Assembly: GCA_036924085.1 (NCBI GenBank)
Contig: JAVGWX010000011.1
Location: forward strand, 29,214,317 to 29,278,316
Length of the DNA: 64,000 bases
Direction of reading: 5' to 3'
DNA from: Ariolimax columbianus
Lineage: Eukaryota; Mollusca; Gastropoda; Stylommatophora; Arionidae
Positions within the stretch are counted from its first letter, which is position 1; each line of letters begins with the position of its first letter. The position numbers were made by a program, and so were the translations under genes. Of the stretch, positions 20,427 through 30,520 are shown in pieces. Under the pieces are notes generated by a model that worked only from the letters and a program-made list of their open reading frames with translations, had not been told where the DNA came from and ran no database searches.

Positions 20427-22568
20427 TATAAGCCCTACTGGAATGATGAGTTACAGAAAGTGGAAGATGAAGTAACAAATGCTAGGAACATGGCAGAACG
20501 AGAAAAATCCATGGAGGCAAACATCGCCCTCAAAGCCGCCGCGGCGAAGTACAAACACACTCTCAAGCAAACAGCAAGAGAAAGTTGGAAAAATAAAACG
20601 GAAAGTCTGAACCTGGACAAAGACGGGAACAAGCTATGGAAGCTAGTCAGAGCCATGAACGACGAAACCCCGTCAAATAAACAAATTACTATCAAGCAGG
20701 GCGAGAACTTGATCACAGGTAAGAAAGCCGCAAACGCCTTTGTCGATCACTATGCCAGAGCAAACCACATCGAGGTCCCTGCAGATAAGCATACAGACAT
20801 TAGCGAAGAGCTAAAGGGACACGAAAACGTAAATACGGCTCCTGAAGAGCACATGATGGCCAAACTAACAATGCGCGAAATGGAAGAGGCTATGAGTACA
20901 CTAAAGAAAAGGAAATCTCCCGGAAAAGATGGGATAACAAACGAAATGCTGATGGGGCTGGGCCAAACAGCGAAGAAGAAACTACTATCAGTCCTAAACC
21001 AAAGCTGGAAAAGGGGTATTGTACCCCAGGCATGGAAAGATGCAATACTGGTACCAGTACCAAAAACAGGGAAGGACAAAACAGATCCAAATGGATACAG
21101 GCCCATAAGCCTACTGAGCTGTGTTGGCAAGCTGATGGAACGGATGATAAACACCAGACTGATGTGGCATCTGGAAGAAAAACGAATACTAATTCCACAG
21201 CAAGCCGGCTTTAGACAGCACAGATCCACTGAGGACCAGGTCATCCTCATAGCCCAGGAGATAGAAGATGCCTACCAGGCACAGAAACACACAGTAGCTG
21301 TTTGGGTGGATCTGGAAAAGGCATTTGACAAAGTCTGGAAGGATGGACTTAGAGTCAAGCTAAGAAAAAGTGATGTCTGTGGGAAGATGTACAAGTGGAT
21401 CAACCACTACCTCAAACAAAGAACGGCCAGAGTCCAAATACAAGGGCAGATGAGCAAAAAGGTAACACTCGAGCAGGGAGTACCCCAAGGGGGAGTATTG
21501 TCACCCACACTCTTCCTGGTATATATAAACGATATTACAGAGAATATACCAAGAAGAGTCCATAGCTCAATGTTTGCAGACGATCTGGCTATGTGGACCT
21601 CTGAAAAGAATCTCACCATAGCAAGAAATCGGATGCAGACGGCCCTAACATCGCTGGAAGAGTGGGCAAACTCATGGCTGGTCAAAATAAACGAGGAGAA
21701 AACCACGTGCACAATATTCTCGCTCTCATTAAAACCCCAAAGTACCAAATTAAGTCTGAATGGCAAAATCCTGCAGCCAAACGACAACCCAACCTATCTG
21801 GGAGTCACATTTGATCGGCGCATGACATGGAAAAGTCAGATTGAGAGAAACCGAATGAAAGCCAGAGAAAGAATGGCGATCATGAGAAAACTTGCTGGCA
21901 CAAGCTGGGGAGCAGACGAAGGCATACTAAAGAAACTGTACACTGGAAGAGTGAGACCAGTTCTCGAGTATGGCATCGCGGCATGGAAAACCGCAGCGAA
22001 GGCGAACTTCGATAAAGTTAACAAACTTCAAAACCAAGCCATGAGAATTATAACAGGTGGCATGAAGTCAACGCCAGATGTAGAACTCGAAAAGATTACA
22101 AAATTGCAATCCATGACCGATAGAAGAGACTGCAGGGCCCAGCTGCAGTCAGAGAAACTCAGAAGACTGACGGACCATCCAATGTACCAGAGACTAAACA
22201 ATTTGGGAAATGGGAAACTAAAGCGGAGAAACTTTGCAGAAATAGCCAAAGCAAAGATGCACGAAGATCCCATAAACGCACTACCAACACCAAAACCCAT
22301 CACTACTGTACGAAAACCTACTTGGCGGCAGGATATATTTCCAGAGGTGGTAGAAAATATACCAGGTATTGCAAACAAAAACTGCCAGAGTGAAAAAAAA
22401 AAGGAGAGACACTACCCTAAGCTTCATAACGAAAAGCTACCCAAGCATGGACTGGACCCATGCATACACCGACGGTTCTGTAACAAACACTACACAGAAC
22501 GGAGGGGCAGGAGCATTCCTGAACCTACCAAATGGCAGAAAAATAACACTGTCATTCGCTACTGGTAA
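20427..22568 (+). CDS. LINE reverse transcriptase frame
   Basis: Encodes the reverse transcriptase that would copy the element RNA at its target by primed synthesis. Visible blocks, counted from 20460: KKRKSPGKDGITNEML (about 150), NGYRPISLLSCVGKLMER (about 215), AGFRQHRSTEDQ (about 255), motif A VWVDLEKAFDKVW (about 282), motif B QGVPQGGVLSPTLF (about 338), motif C FADDLAMW (about 372, a variant of YADD), PTYLGVTFDRRMTW, and a thumb to about 640. The catalytic residues are all present. No endonuclease domain and no natural ATG at the start, so this is a 5'-truncated copy. After about 22390 the frame is out of phase with RNase H and ends at 22568. Confidence 0.9.
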   Translation, partial: YKPYWNDELQKVEDEVTNARNMAEREKSMEANIALKAAAAKYKHTLKQTARESWKNKTESLNLDKDGNKLWKLVRAMNDETPSNKQITIKQGENLITGKKAANAFVDHYARANHIEVPADKHTDISEELKGHENVNTAPEEHMMAKLTMREMEEAMSTLKKRKSPGKDGITNEMLMGLGQTAKKKLLSVLNQSWKRGIVPQAWKDAILVPVPKTGKDKTDPNGYRPISLLSCVGKLMERMINTRLMWHLEEKRILIPQQAGFRQHRSTEDQVILIAQEIEDAYQAQKHTVAVWVDLEKAFDKVWKDGLRVKLRKSDVCGKMYKWINHYLKQRTARVQIQGQMSKKVTLEQGVPQGGVLSPTLFLVYINDITENIPRRVHSSMFADDLAMWTSEKNLTIARNRMQTALTSLEEWANSWLVKINEEKTTCTIFSLSLKPQSTKLSLNGKILQPNDNPTYLGVTFDRRMTWKSQIERNRMKARERMAIMRKLAGTSWGADEGILKKLYTGRVRPVLEYGIAAWKTAAKANFDKVNKLQNQAMRIITGGMKSTPDVELEKITKLQSMTDRRDCRAQLQSEKLRRLTDHPMYQRLNNLGNGKLKRRNFAEIAKAKMHEDPINALPTPKPITTVRKPTWRQDIFPEVVENIPGIANKNCQSEKKKERHYPKLHNEKLPKHGLDPCIHRRFCNKHYTERRGRSIPEPTKWQKNNTVIRYW

Positions 22569-23256
22569 GTACACAAGCAATTTCAGAGCGGAGGCAGAAG
22601 CACTGAGGGCGGCAGTGGAAGAAATGGTAACACACAGTGAAAATGAGAGCCATATAGTCCTGCTGACAGATGCTCTCGAAGTAGTCACAGCGCTAAAAAG
22701 CCAGAAAAACACTGAGCTTAATGACTTAAGAGCAGCACTCTGCAAACTGTGCCAGCAGTCCGCACCAAAAAGGGTAGTGGTACAGTGGGTTCCGTCACAC
22801 TGCAACATCCAAGGCAACGAGGAGGCAGACAGACTGGCAAAAGAAGGTGCAAGGCTACCACAAACAGATACCAATATGACGTACGAAGAGTCAAAACGGC
22901 TTATCAAAGCCAGATACATGACCAAATGGGAAACCGAACATACTGGTTACACCAAAAAGGATGCCTATTACCAGTTGAACCGAAGAGAGCAGGTCGTTGT
23001 CTTCAGACTTCGCACTGGCCACAACAGACTGAGGTACCACCTATTCAACAAATTGAATATAGGGTGTACCGACGAATGCCCGTGCGGTACTGGTAAAATG
23101 ACCACTGAACATCTGCAGCAGAACTGCCCGACATACGAGGATCAGAGAGAGCAGATGTGGCCATTGCCAGTGGAACTGCAAGACAAGCTCTATGGTAGTG
23201 GCGAGAGTCTCAGGATGACCGCCGCTTTTTTCGAGAAAATAATGGTTACTGTCTGA
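22369..23256 (+). CDS. LINE RNase H frame
   Basis: Overlaps the RT frame by 200 bp in another phase. Type I RNase H with residues visible, counted from 22369: YTDGS Asp35, AEAEAL Glu75/77, LTDAL Asp101, WVPSH His144, GNEEAD Asp154. It would remove the RNA strand during reverse transcription. After it comes a Cys-rich segment (DECPCGTGKMTTEHLQQNCP). The first in-frame ATG is inside the domain (22447), so translation would need a shift from the RT frame near the A10 run at about 22390, or the run is a simple indel. Stop is at 23254-23256. Confidence 0.9.
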   Translation: MQTKTARVKKKRRDTTLSFITKSYPSMDWTHAYTDGSVTNTTQNGGAGAFLNLPNGRKITLSFATGKYTSNFRAEAEALRAAVEEMVTHSENESHIVLLTDALEVVTALKSQKNTELNDLRAALCKLCQQSAPKRVVVQWVPSHCNIQGNEEADRLAKEGARLPQTDTNMTYEESKRLIKARYMTKWETEHTGYTKKDAYYQLNRREQVVVFRLRTGHNRLRYHLFNKLNIGCTDECPCGTGKMTTEHLQQNCPTYEDQREQMWPLPVELQDKLYGSGESLRMTAAFFEKIMVTV

Positions 23257-23286
23257 CTGTGTACGCAGAAGAAGAAGAAGAAGAAG

Positions 23287-23485
23287 GACACTCAGCTGGA
23301 CGACTTAATAGCAGATACATCATAAAAAGACATATTGTTATTTTATCACATGCATGAGGAGTCTTTGCAGAGAAGACTACATTGATCAGAAGTTGTACTA
23401 TTGACTATGACATATGTTGTCGAATATTATTTTTGTGGGAAACATAACGAATTTTGCTGTTCTCTTTAAGCTGTTAAGAAAGACA
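23287..23485. repeat. Long direct repeat flanking the LINE, right copy
   Basis: Pairs with 20222-20421; begins directly after the LINE (GAA)n tail. It repeats the coding end DTQLDDLIADTS and the sequence after the stop. Confidence 0.85.
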
Positions 23486-24023
23486 GTGATAACTAGCCTG
23501 AGGATAACCCACGTAAATTCGTGGCCTCACAGGAGTTAGTATGAAGTGAATCGTCGGCCATGGGCCGTGGGGAGATACGTGTAATTGAACCGCATGGGAA
23601 AATTGACCTGAACTGGTCGTGTGTAACAATGAAGGTTCGTGTCCTTAGAGGAAGGCAAGGGAACAGTGCGAGGTATGTTGACCTCAACGAGTAAGGAGAA
23701 TTCCTTAAGGTGTTTCTGTTTTGATGAGTCAAAGTTCCCGCAGGGACAGACTTGGGTGTATTTGACTGTAAAACGATGTAAAAGTGGTGGCTTGTGTTGT
23801 AAAAACGACCAGCCAGTGTTTTTCTTCTGCTTGTATTGATTATGTATGTATTACAAAAAGTTTATATGTATCAAATGAAATGTCTTTTATGCATGTACGG
23901 TGGGAGTGAAGTTGTAAACAGGAGTGGTGTTTACATTTTAGATAGTGGAGACAAAAATGGTGGTCATTTGCAAGATGAAAAAAATTGACCATCCATGTTT
24001 CGGTCTGTAGTTTAGGGAGGTAA
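23486..24023. other. No recognised gene
   Basis: Short open frames only, with no family motif. Confidence 0.45.
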
Positions 24024-24950
24024 TGTAACAGTTCCCCCCGGAGCAAAAGGAGTTTAGGATGCCTGAACATGTTAAAGCTTAAAGTTACCTGAATGTATGT
24101 CAAGGTCACTCACCGTCTCAGCAAAGGAGAACAGAGTTGGGTTAAGGAATGTGGACAGGTAGAAACTGACCACTGGCCTTCCGATTTTGGTAGGTGGAGA
24201 TTGATTGACAGACGAAATTGGCAGCGGGGCTTGCTGCGAGAGAATGAGTGACAGGTGTGCAAAGTGTTTCGTTCCAATGGGACTGAAGATGGCCATCACC
24301 TGAGATCGATTGGTCAAGCTCTGGCCTTGCTTGAGGATATATAACTCGAGACAAAGTTTAGCTCGGGAGGCTGGATAGAGGGATGGAGAGAGGCTAGAGA
24401 GAGAGGCTGTATGGAGGAGAGTGAGAGAGAGAGACTGAATGTGGATAGTATGTTTAACTCACCGACTTGGGTAGAGGAGCGATTGATAGACTGTTGGACG
24501 AATGTTTAGTGATAGAACAGGATCGCTCAAATAGGTGTGTGAGTTTTGCATTAATAGATAATCTGAACGTGTGTTTGTAAGCAAGGACACATTGTGAACG
24601 AGTTATGTCGAGATCGCCCACCTGAGGGGATTTCAGTGAGGAAGAGTATTTGATAAGGTGTGTTGAAGACGCAGTTAAGGCGATGTGTGTGTGATGTAAT
24701 TGCAAGGCAATAGAACTGGGTTTTTAGATAGTTGGGAATTCCATCAATAGCTAATGCTTACAATTCCCGTTTTAGTAGAATGTTTAGTTAAGATATGTAT
24801 TATATTGTGTTTGTAATTTCTCTACTCATTCTATGATATGAGTATGATATAATAAATATGCCACCTGCTGTGTGATATGTCATTTACTGAGAATGGTCAT
24901 GATGATGTGGATGAGTGTGAGAATGTTCTAAGTTAGAATAACGGCCAGGG
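24024..24950 (+). other. Possible solo LTR (weak)
   Basis: Starts TGTAACAGTTCCCCCCGGAG, has a TATA-like GGATATATAACTCGAG at 24333-24348 and a polyadenylation-like AATAAATATG at 24850. GGTAA lies just before the start and GGGTAA near 24952, but no clean TG...CA ends or target duplication can be fixed. No gag-pol is adjacent. Confidence 0.22.
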
Positions 24951-25434
24951 TAAAGATGGGGTGTGCTATAATACCAACCACACACCTTTGATAACTAAAA
25001 CGCCATGAGGCAGGAGGAAGTAAACATTGGTCAGATATCTTGTGACTGTAAGCTGCCAACTGATTGGCCAAAAGCTATTAGTCTCTAAGTAATGGTATTT
25101 GAAATAGGCCAATGAAATTTGATGTTACAACTTGTTTTAGTTTCGTATTTAAGATTGTTAAAAATTTGAATAGTGACTAGATACCGAAATAAATTGTAAA
25201 TCGGACAATTGCAAAGAAAGTTATTAGTTTTTTTTTAAATGTGCATATTTAATGAGGTAAACAAGTGATGTAGTCATGACAATAAAAATAATTTTAAAAT
25301 ACTTCTAGTTACTTTTTTCATGAAATATAAATGTGAAAAGATACATAAAAGCTTGCTTCTTTTAATGGCACTGTATTTGAAAATATGACTTTTTATTGCT
25401 AATTCATCATAATCATGGGTTTAACCTGCCCTTC
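24951..25434. other. AT-rich, no recognised gene
   Basis: No coding or repeat signature found. Confidence 0.45.
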
Positions 25435-25530
25435 AACTTGCCTTGTTAAAAAAATGAATTGAGCTGTTGATAATATTGACGAAAATAACGAAAAGAATAA
25501 AACGTTAACGCTTGAGAATAGTTAGCAGCG
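25435..25530. repeat. Paralogous segment shared with 60120-60215
   Basis: Both have TTGTTAAAAAAA, GCTGTWGATAATATT, AGTAAAACG-like residues and CTTGAGAATAGTTAGCA. Both lie 3' of a minus-strand GPCR exon 2, so they mark the far end of a duplicated GPCR locus. Confidence 0.6.
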
Positions 25531-25544
25531 CATCATCATGGAGC

Positions 25545-26360
25545 ATGTCCATTGTAGAATGTCGTTCTCAAGACAGTCTGTCTGTAGGAAACCATGTCTC
25601 TCGTTAGTCTTCCAGCCTGCTCCAAATTCAAATCCTTAATGTCCTGAGCCTCTGCCTATCTTTCCAGTGACCATGTCCTCGATAACCACTCTCTCTAGTT
25701 CGGTGTGTTGCTTGACGTGTCCATAACATGTTTTTTCAGATCATTACATAATTAACGAGCCCATTCTCCTCCACATGCAGGTCTTGCCAGATACGTTTTG
25801 TTTGGTTCTCTCTTTGTCCACGGGATTTTCATGACTCCTCTGTAGCACTGTGTTTCAACAGCACCGATCTTCGCTTTTATTGCTTTTGTAATCGTCCATG
25901 TTTACAATCATAGGCTGCCACAGGAAAAATGCATATTCTTGAGATCTGTAATTGTAGTTTCTTGTTTGTATTATGTCATAGGTACTGCATACTCCTTATC
26001 TTCTTCATTGCTATAGTCAGTCGACTACTTACTTTCTTTGTACAGTCTCCAATGTTGTTTAAAATTGATCACATATATTCAATATATGCAATATTTTCAT
26101 TTTAGGTTGCAGTTGTGTCTTGTCAGTTGTCATTATCTTTGTTTTCTTTGAACTCATGTAGAGATTCCAGACTCCGCTTCATGACTGATGTAATTCTGTG
26201 TTCCAGGCCCTCGGCGCTGTTCTACAGAAAAACAGCATCGTCGTCATATTTCCGGTATCTCCTTTCCTCCAGTTGTGAAAGGATCGAAGTCTGTAGAAAT
26301 TGGATCTGCCTTTTCATACTAGTGATATTTTCCGCATATATATTAAATAGGTATGGCGAA
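25545..26360 (-). pseudogene. Decayed LINE RT (endonuclease-RT type)
   Basis: On the minus strand, in order: LFNIYAENI (motif B/C lead-in, about 26340), RRYRKYDDDAVFL in the YADD position (about 26230), NIGDCTKKVSSRLTIAMKKI (about 26020), then TWTITKAIKAKIGAVETQCY, RGVMKIPWTKR, and KHVMDTSSNT...REWLSRTWS...DIKDLNLEQAGRLTRD (to 25580). This is the C-terminal half of an RTE/L1-like RT. Stops and frame changes throughout; catalytic motif altered. Confidence 0.75.
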
Positions 26361-26459
26361 ATAATGAATGAATGACATATACATATTTTGGCGATGTAAC
26401 TACGACACTGATTTAGAGCCTAGGATAATTATCTGAAATTGTAATCTCGATAATATGTC

Positions 26460-27186
26460 CTAACGTCTAAAAAAGATAATTTTGTATGTGACACGAAACT
26501 TGTTGGAAAGGACGACATAAATAAGAAAGTTTGCTGAAGCGTTAATCCCATATAGTATATTTATCAAATATGAAAGTTCACGTCTTCTGTAAACACCGTA
26601 TAAAAACGTTGAATCCAAGATTGTAGTTGGAGCAAAAACCACGAAACAAACTCCGCAGACGAGTAGAATAAGTTTGTGTACTCTCATGTCTGCCCCTAAA
26701 GCTTTACTAGTTAGTTGCTGCCTGGTGTGTATGCCATACGACAATTTAAACGCGATAGCCAGACCACACAGAAACATTATCAGCATATTGGCCAGACCAA
26801 ATAAATTATTACACACAAAGTTGACGTATTGATACATTTCGCCAGATATCCAAAACTCCGAGTGTTGAATTAATAATGTTGTTGTATGTGAGCGATTGTC
26901 AAACACACTCAAGATGATGTAGTGATGAAAAATGGGACTAGCAAAGCCAAATACGTAAATGACAATAAATATAACAACACATTTGATCCGAAAGGGAGTA
27001 AAAATCCTGGCCACTTTGAAAGGAAAGAAAACTGCTGTAAAACGTTCTATGGCGATGGCGCTGGCGATGGTAAAGCTGGTGCTGATGAACATCTGGTCAA
27101 TTCCTTGAATTGATAATGCACCCAAAAATTGTTGGACCATCACAGCAAGTTGTTTATCTATGATTTGAATTATGTGTGGGATCTGT
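26460..27186 (-). CDS. Chemosensory-like GPCR, exon 2 (TM3-TM7)
   Basis: Second exon of a rhodopsin-family seven-helix receptor. The splice acceptor is TTTTTCTTCCAG with AG at 27188-27187. Joining to exon 1 at 30246 restores the codon AGA (phase 2) and gives LVRQIPHIIQ at the junction and 333 aa in total. TM3 ends AIAIERFTAVFFPFK (ERF in the DRY position). TM4, TM5 (NNLFGLANMLIMFL), TM6 (LILLVCGVCFVVFAP) and TM7 (ASANFLIYVVLSNKFR, an NPxxY-like end) follow. A short basic tail ends at TAA 26460. The size and motifs fit orphan or chemosensory receptors expanded in gastropods; the ligand is unknown. The paralogue exon lies at 60711-61428. Confidence 0.88.
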
Positions 27187-27366
27187 CTGGAAGAAAAATA
27201 CATGCAATGCAAATGAAATAAGTTTCACATTTTATATCACTATCTTTCTTTCTGTTTATCAAAGGTGTAAAGATTGTATTACAGCGATATTAGTAGTTAC
27301 AGTGAAATAATGAAGCACTGGATCGTTCTGAGAAACTTGACCGTTTAAATTAAGATGCTATAGATA

Positions 27367-28039
27367 CGATGCGTGTTAAAATGAAATCGGATCTAACTGC
27401 ACCAGGTGAAGAAACGTATGATCCGCATGATGACGTTACTTCTAATGTAAACAAAACGTACCAACCGTCAAATTTGCAAAATGTCATTATCCTGTGACTC
27501 ATAGTTTCCTCAGCAGACCATTGAAAACATTGCGGGTGTTATATGGAATCCATCCAGAATTGATCAGCGAGCCGTGATTCGGTTTCTAACAGCTGGACGA
27601 TATTGAACATTTGACATTCATCACAGGCAGTGTATGGTGAGAAAAGTGTAAGGAAAGTAAACTCCGGCGACGGTCCACCCGAATGTTTTCATTAATATTG
27701 GCGTCGACATCTTCAGTTGCAACAATATGCGCCTGACCTGGTCTCGGAAGATCTTTCGTTAACTCACGTCCTTCTTTAAACATCGTTGTCCAGTTCTTCA
27801 CTGTTGTATTCCACACACTTTTGTCACCATACACTACCTGCATTCTGCGATTAATGCCAACAGGTCGACATCCTTCAGCTGTTAGAAACCGAATCACCGC
27901 TCGTTGATCAATTCTGGCTTGGTTCCGTAACACACCCGCCATGTTTTCAACGGTCTGCTGAGGAAACTGCAAGACGGAGGATAATGACATTTTGCAATTT
28001 TGACGATTGGTAGGTGACGATTTATTTGAACAAGCCTCG
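27367..28039. mobile_element. Foldback (head-to-head) mariner derivative in the GPCR intron
   Basis: Bounded by TA with inverted ends (CGATGCGTGTTAAAATGAAA at left; reverse complement of the right end CGAGGCTTGTTCAAATAAAT). Both ends are the 5' end of the same mariner: a short plus arm (27367-about 27597) and a long minus arm (28039-about 27600), each encoding IDQRAVIRFLTA. The long arm continues through the paired helix-turn-helix region (RPVGINRRMQVVYGDKS, TVKNWTTMFKEGR, LPRPGQAH). There is no catalytic domain, so it could move only with help. Confidence 0.8.
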
Positions 28040-28191
28040 TATATATATATATAAGAGGGGCGTTCAGAAAGTAATGCAATACAACGTTTGTCTCTGCTAA
28101 TAATGAAAATAAAAAGTATACAACTTCGCCAACTTTAAATATGGCGTGTGTCAAATGTGTGTACCAAATTGCACCGCAATCAGACAAATAA

Positions 28192-28890
28192 TAGTATGTC
28201 CATCACAAGTGATGAAGACCACTCTCTTTGTTCAGCCGTGTGGACAGTCGTATCTCTTGCTGTGTCCGCTGAAATGGGTGACTTGCGCGGAGATTTGGAT
28301 TACAGTGAGGAAGAAACTGCGCCATTTGTCAACCTCACTCACAGAGCCTAAGCTACCTTTTGCCAGTGGCAAGACATTCATCGAGACGACTGGAGATAGC
28401 ATAGGATGCAGATTTTGCCTCAGGGTTACCACCGAAGCCTTTCCGTAAACATGTAACCCGCAGGGTAGAAATGTGGGAAGGCATGTAACGCAGTTTGTCG
28501 TGCCTTTTCGATAACCCCAAGAGGTCGTATGGACAACACTCAGCGTGTGAGTGAGTCTGGCATCTCTCCCCAGCTGTATTCAGTTCATCATAGTAGCATC
28601 TAAAATTCCCACACGCCATATTCGTGAAGGTAAACCGGCAGAACTAACCCGTGTGATACGACACAGGTATAACTAGTTTAAGCGTAGCGCCATTCAGCCA
28701 GCGTCCAGACCAGGATAAACAGATGGAAGAAATAAAAAACAAAAGAACGAAATAACAAGTCCAGACGGAAAACAACTCCACGTATCCGTGAACACAATAA
28801 GTGTAAGTCGTCGACTAGTGTGAATTCCAGGCAAATCCGTGGTCTGGCGGCATCCATAATGATCCAAAATAGTAGAGAAATGTAGACTGG
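28192..28890. other. Unidentified insertion inside the mariner
   Basis: The mariner leader runs to about 28191 (TGTACCAAATTGCACCGCAA) and resumes at about 28891 (AAACTTGCGTTATAAGCAGC). The intervening sequence has frames of up to 100 codons on both strands but no transposase, RT or clear inverted ends. Possible TAG/CTAG borders only. Confidence 0.5.
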
Positions 28891-28894
28891 CAGC

Positions 28895-29900
28895 TAGAAA
28901 CTTGCGTTATAAGCAGCGAATTGTGATATAATGTCTTGTTGCAGAGAAGGAAGCATTTCTGAACATTCACAAGCGTTTATGTGATATGTACGGATGTTTT
29001 GTAGTCGACTGGAGTACTGTCAGCCGATGTGTTCTGAAAATCAAAGAATCAGGAAGTGTAGATACGGACCTTGATCGGACGCGAAGTGGACGTCTTGTCA
29101 CAGACACCAACACAGAAATGTTGAAATGAGCAGAAATCATTATTCGTACAGATAGGCAAATCACTACTCAACAACTGGCTTTAAAGCTGTCCATCAGCTT
29201 TAGTAGTGCTAATGCAGTTTTAAAAACTCTCGGATGTTCTAACGTTTGCTCCAAATGGGTTTCTGAAAGTCTCACAAATGACCACCGATTGCAAAAAAAA
29301 ATAATTTGTTCTGAATTGTTGGAGCGCTTCAATGCTGATGTTGAGAACCTTTTGGCTAATATCGTTAAAGATGACAAAGTCTGGGAACATCATTTTGAGC
29401 CTGAGACAAAGACACAGTCCATGGAGTGGCATCTCCACAAAGAAAACAATTCAAGACAACTCCTTCAGTTGGATCAGTGATCATCATCGGTGTCTTTGGG
29501 AACATTAAAGGTATGATTCTTGTGGATGTGTTGACAAGAGGAGAGACAATCAATTCGCAAGCTTACATTACGACATTGAAAAACTCAATCGACGTTTCAG
29601 CAGAGATCGGCTGCACAAGAATCCAACAGACCTGCTTCATCTTCACGATTATGCGCGCCTTCACACATGTCTGACAACAGGGGAAGCAATCACCAAATTG
29701 GGCAGGACTGTATTATTCCATCTACCCTTTAGTCTTGACTTGGCACCCTCTGATTTTCATCTGTTTGGTCCACTCAAAGATGCAATCCCTGGGACAGAGT
29801 TTGAAGATGATGAAGAAGTGATTCATGCAACCAAGAAATGGCTACATGATCAAGGCAACATCTGGTACGGGAATACATGCACTTGTTTCACGCGGGCATA
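28895..29900 (+). pseudogene. Mariner transposase pseudogene
   Basis: Collinear with a complete mariner transposase over about 330 codons, in several frames. The N-terminal region has HKRLCDMYG, DWSTVSRCVLKIKESGSVDT and RSGRLVTDTN, with an in-frame TGA after. Then IRTDRQITTQQLALKLSIS, WVSESLTNDHRLQKK, and the first catalytic Asp region IVKDDKVWEHHFEPETKTQS. The HDNARPH motif reads HDYARLH. LDLAPSDFHLFGPLKD keeps the third Asp region. Frameshifts near 29480 and 29640 and nonsense codons show it is inactive. Confidence 0.9.
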
Positions 29901-30245
29901 AAGCTGTACACGTTTATGGAATTATGTTGAATAATACAGATGTTTACATGACATATCCATGTATTTTGCGTAGAAATGTCATGCCTTTTGAATAAAGGGA
30001 TGCTGAGATAAAACGATGTGGTCCATTACTTTCTGAACGTCCCTCGTATTTAAAAAGTAATGTCTCAGGTCAGTGTATGGAACATTGACTAAATGTAAAA
30101 GTGCAACTATTAGGATACATGTCTATATATGGCTGAAGCTATGCATCTTTTGGAATGGCGTCATCTGACAAGAATCTAAAATGTAGTAAGACACGCGACA
30201 CATACACAATAATTACACCAGACACGTGACATGCACATACGTTAC

Positions 30246-30520
30246 CTGACTAGTGCTGTAACTGAATACAACAGGTCAAAGACTGAGAGAGAAATGAGCA
30301 AGATATTGGTGCTGTCTTTTCCAATCCCATGACGTCTCAGGACGATCACGTTGATCGTGTTACCGACGATACCGAACACAGCGATGACGTTTATCAGGAA
30401 ACAGTTAGCAAAATAATAAAATAACACAAAAACGAATTCTGACAAACCATCATTTGTTATAGCAGAAACTGAGGAAACAAGAACAATACTAAAAGTAGAT
30501 TGATTGTCTATGGATGTCAT
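30246..30520 (-). CDS. Chemosensory-like GPCR, exon 1 (N-terminus, TM1-TM2)
   Basis: Starts at an ATG (30518-30520). It encodes a ~30-residue extracellular N-terminus with NQS as a possible glycosylation site, TM1 (NVIAVFGIVGNTINVIVL, with the conserved GN), a short loop RRHGIGKDS and TM2 (ILLISLSVFDLLYSVTALV, with the conserved LSxxD). It ends at the donor CAG/GTAACG (GT at 30245-30244). 275 nt here plus 727 nt in exon 2 gives 1002 nt, exactly 334 codons with stop. A fragment of this exon is duplicated at 12731-12891. TSS and upstream exons are not identified. Confidence 0.88.

Larger units (their letters stand above)
20425..23286 (+). mobile_element. LINE family A, best copy (RT plus RNase H, 5'-truncated)
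   Basis: A 2.86-kb non-LTR retrotransposon lacking the 5' endonuclease region. It starts within the pre-RT linker (YKPYWNDELQK) and ends in (GAA)n at 23266-23286. RT and RNase H are in two overlapping frames. The minus-strand relative at 7606-10375 starts at almost the same point, probably because both are truncated. The RNase H domain places it in an I/Nimb-like rather than a Jockey or CR1 clade; this is inference from domain content. Confidence 0.92.
28054..30046 (+). mobile_element. Mariner transposon with complete TIRs, dead
   Basis: Left end AGAGGGGCGTTCAGAAAGTA, right end (reversed) CGAGGGACGTTCAGAAAGTA, flanked by TA at 28052-28053 and 30047-30048. It sits 12 bp from the foldback element, in the same intron. 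Length is 1993 bp against about 1.3 kb for mariners; the excess is a ~700-bp insertion at about 28192-28890. Confidence 0.92.

Noticed and set aside
20435..22378. Minus-strand frames of up to 166 codons across the LINE
   Set aside because: Antisense shadows of the RT frame.
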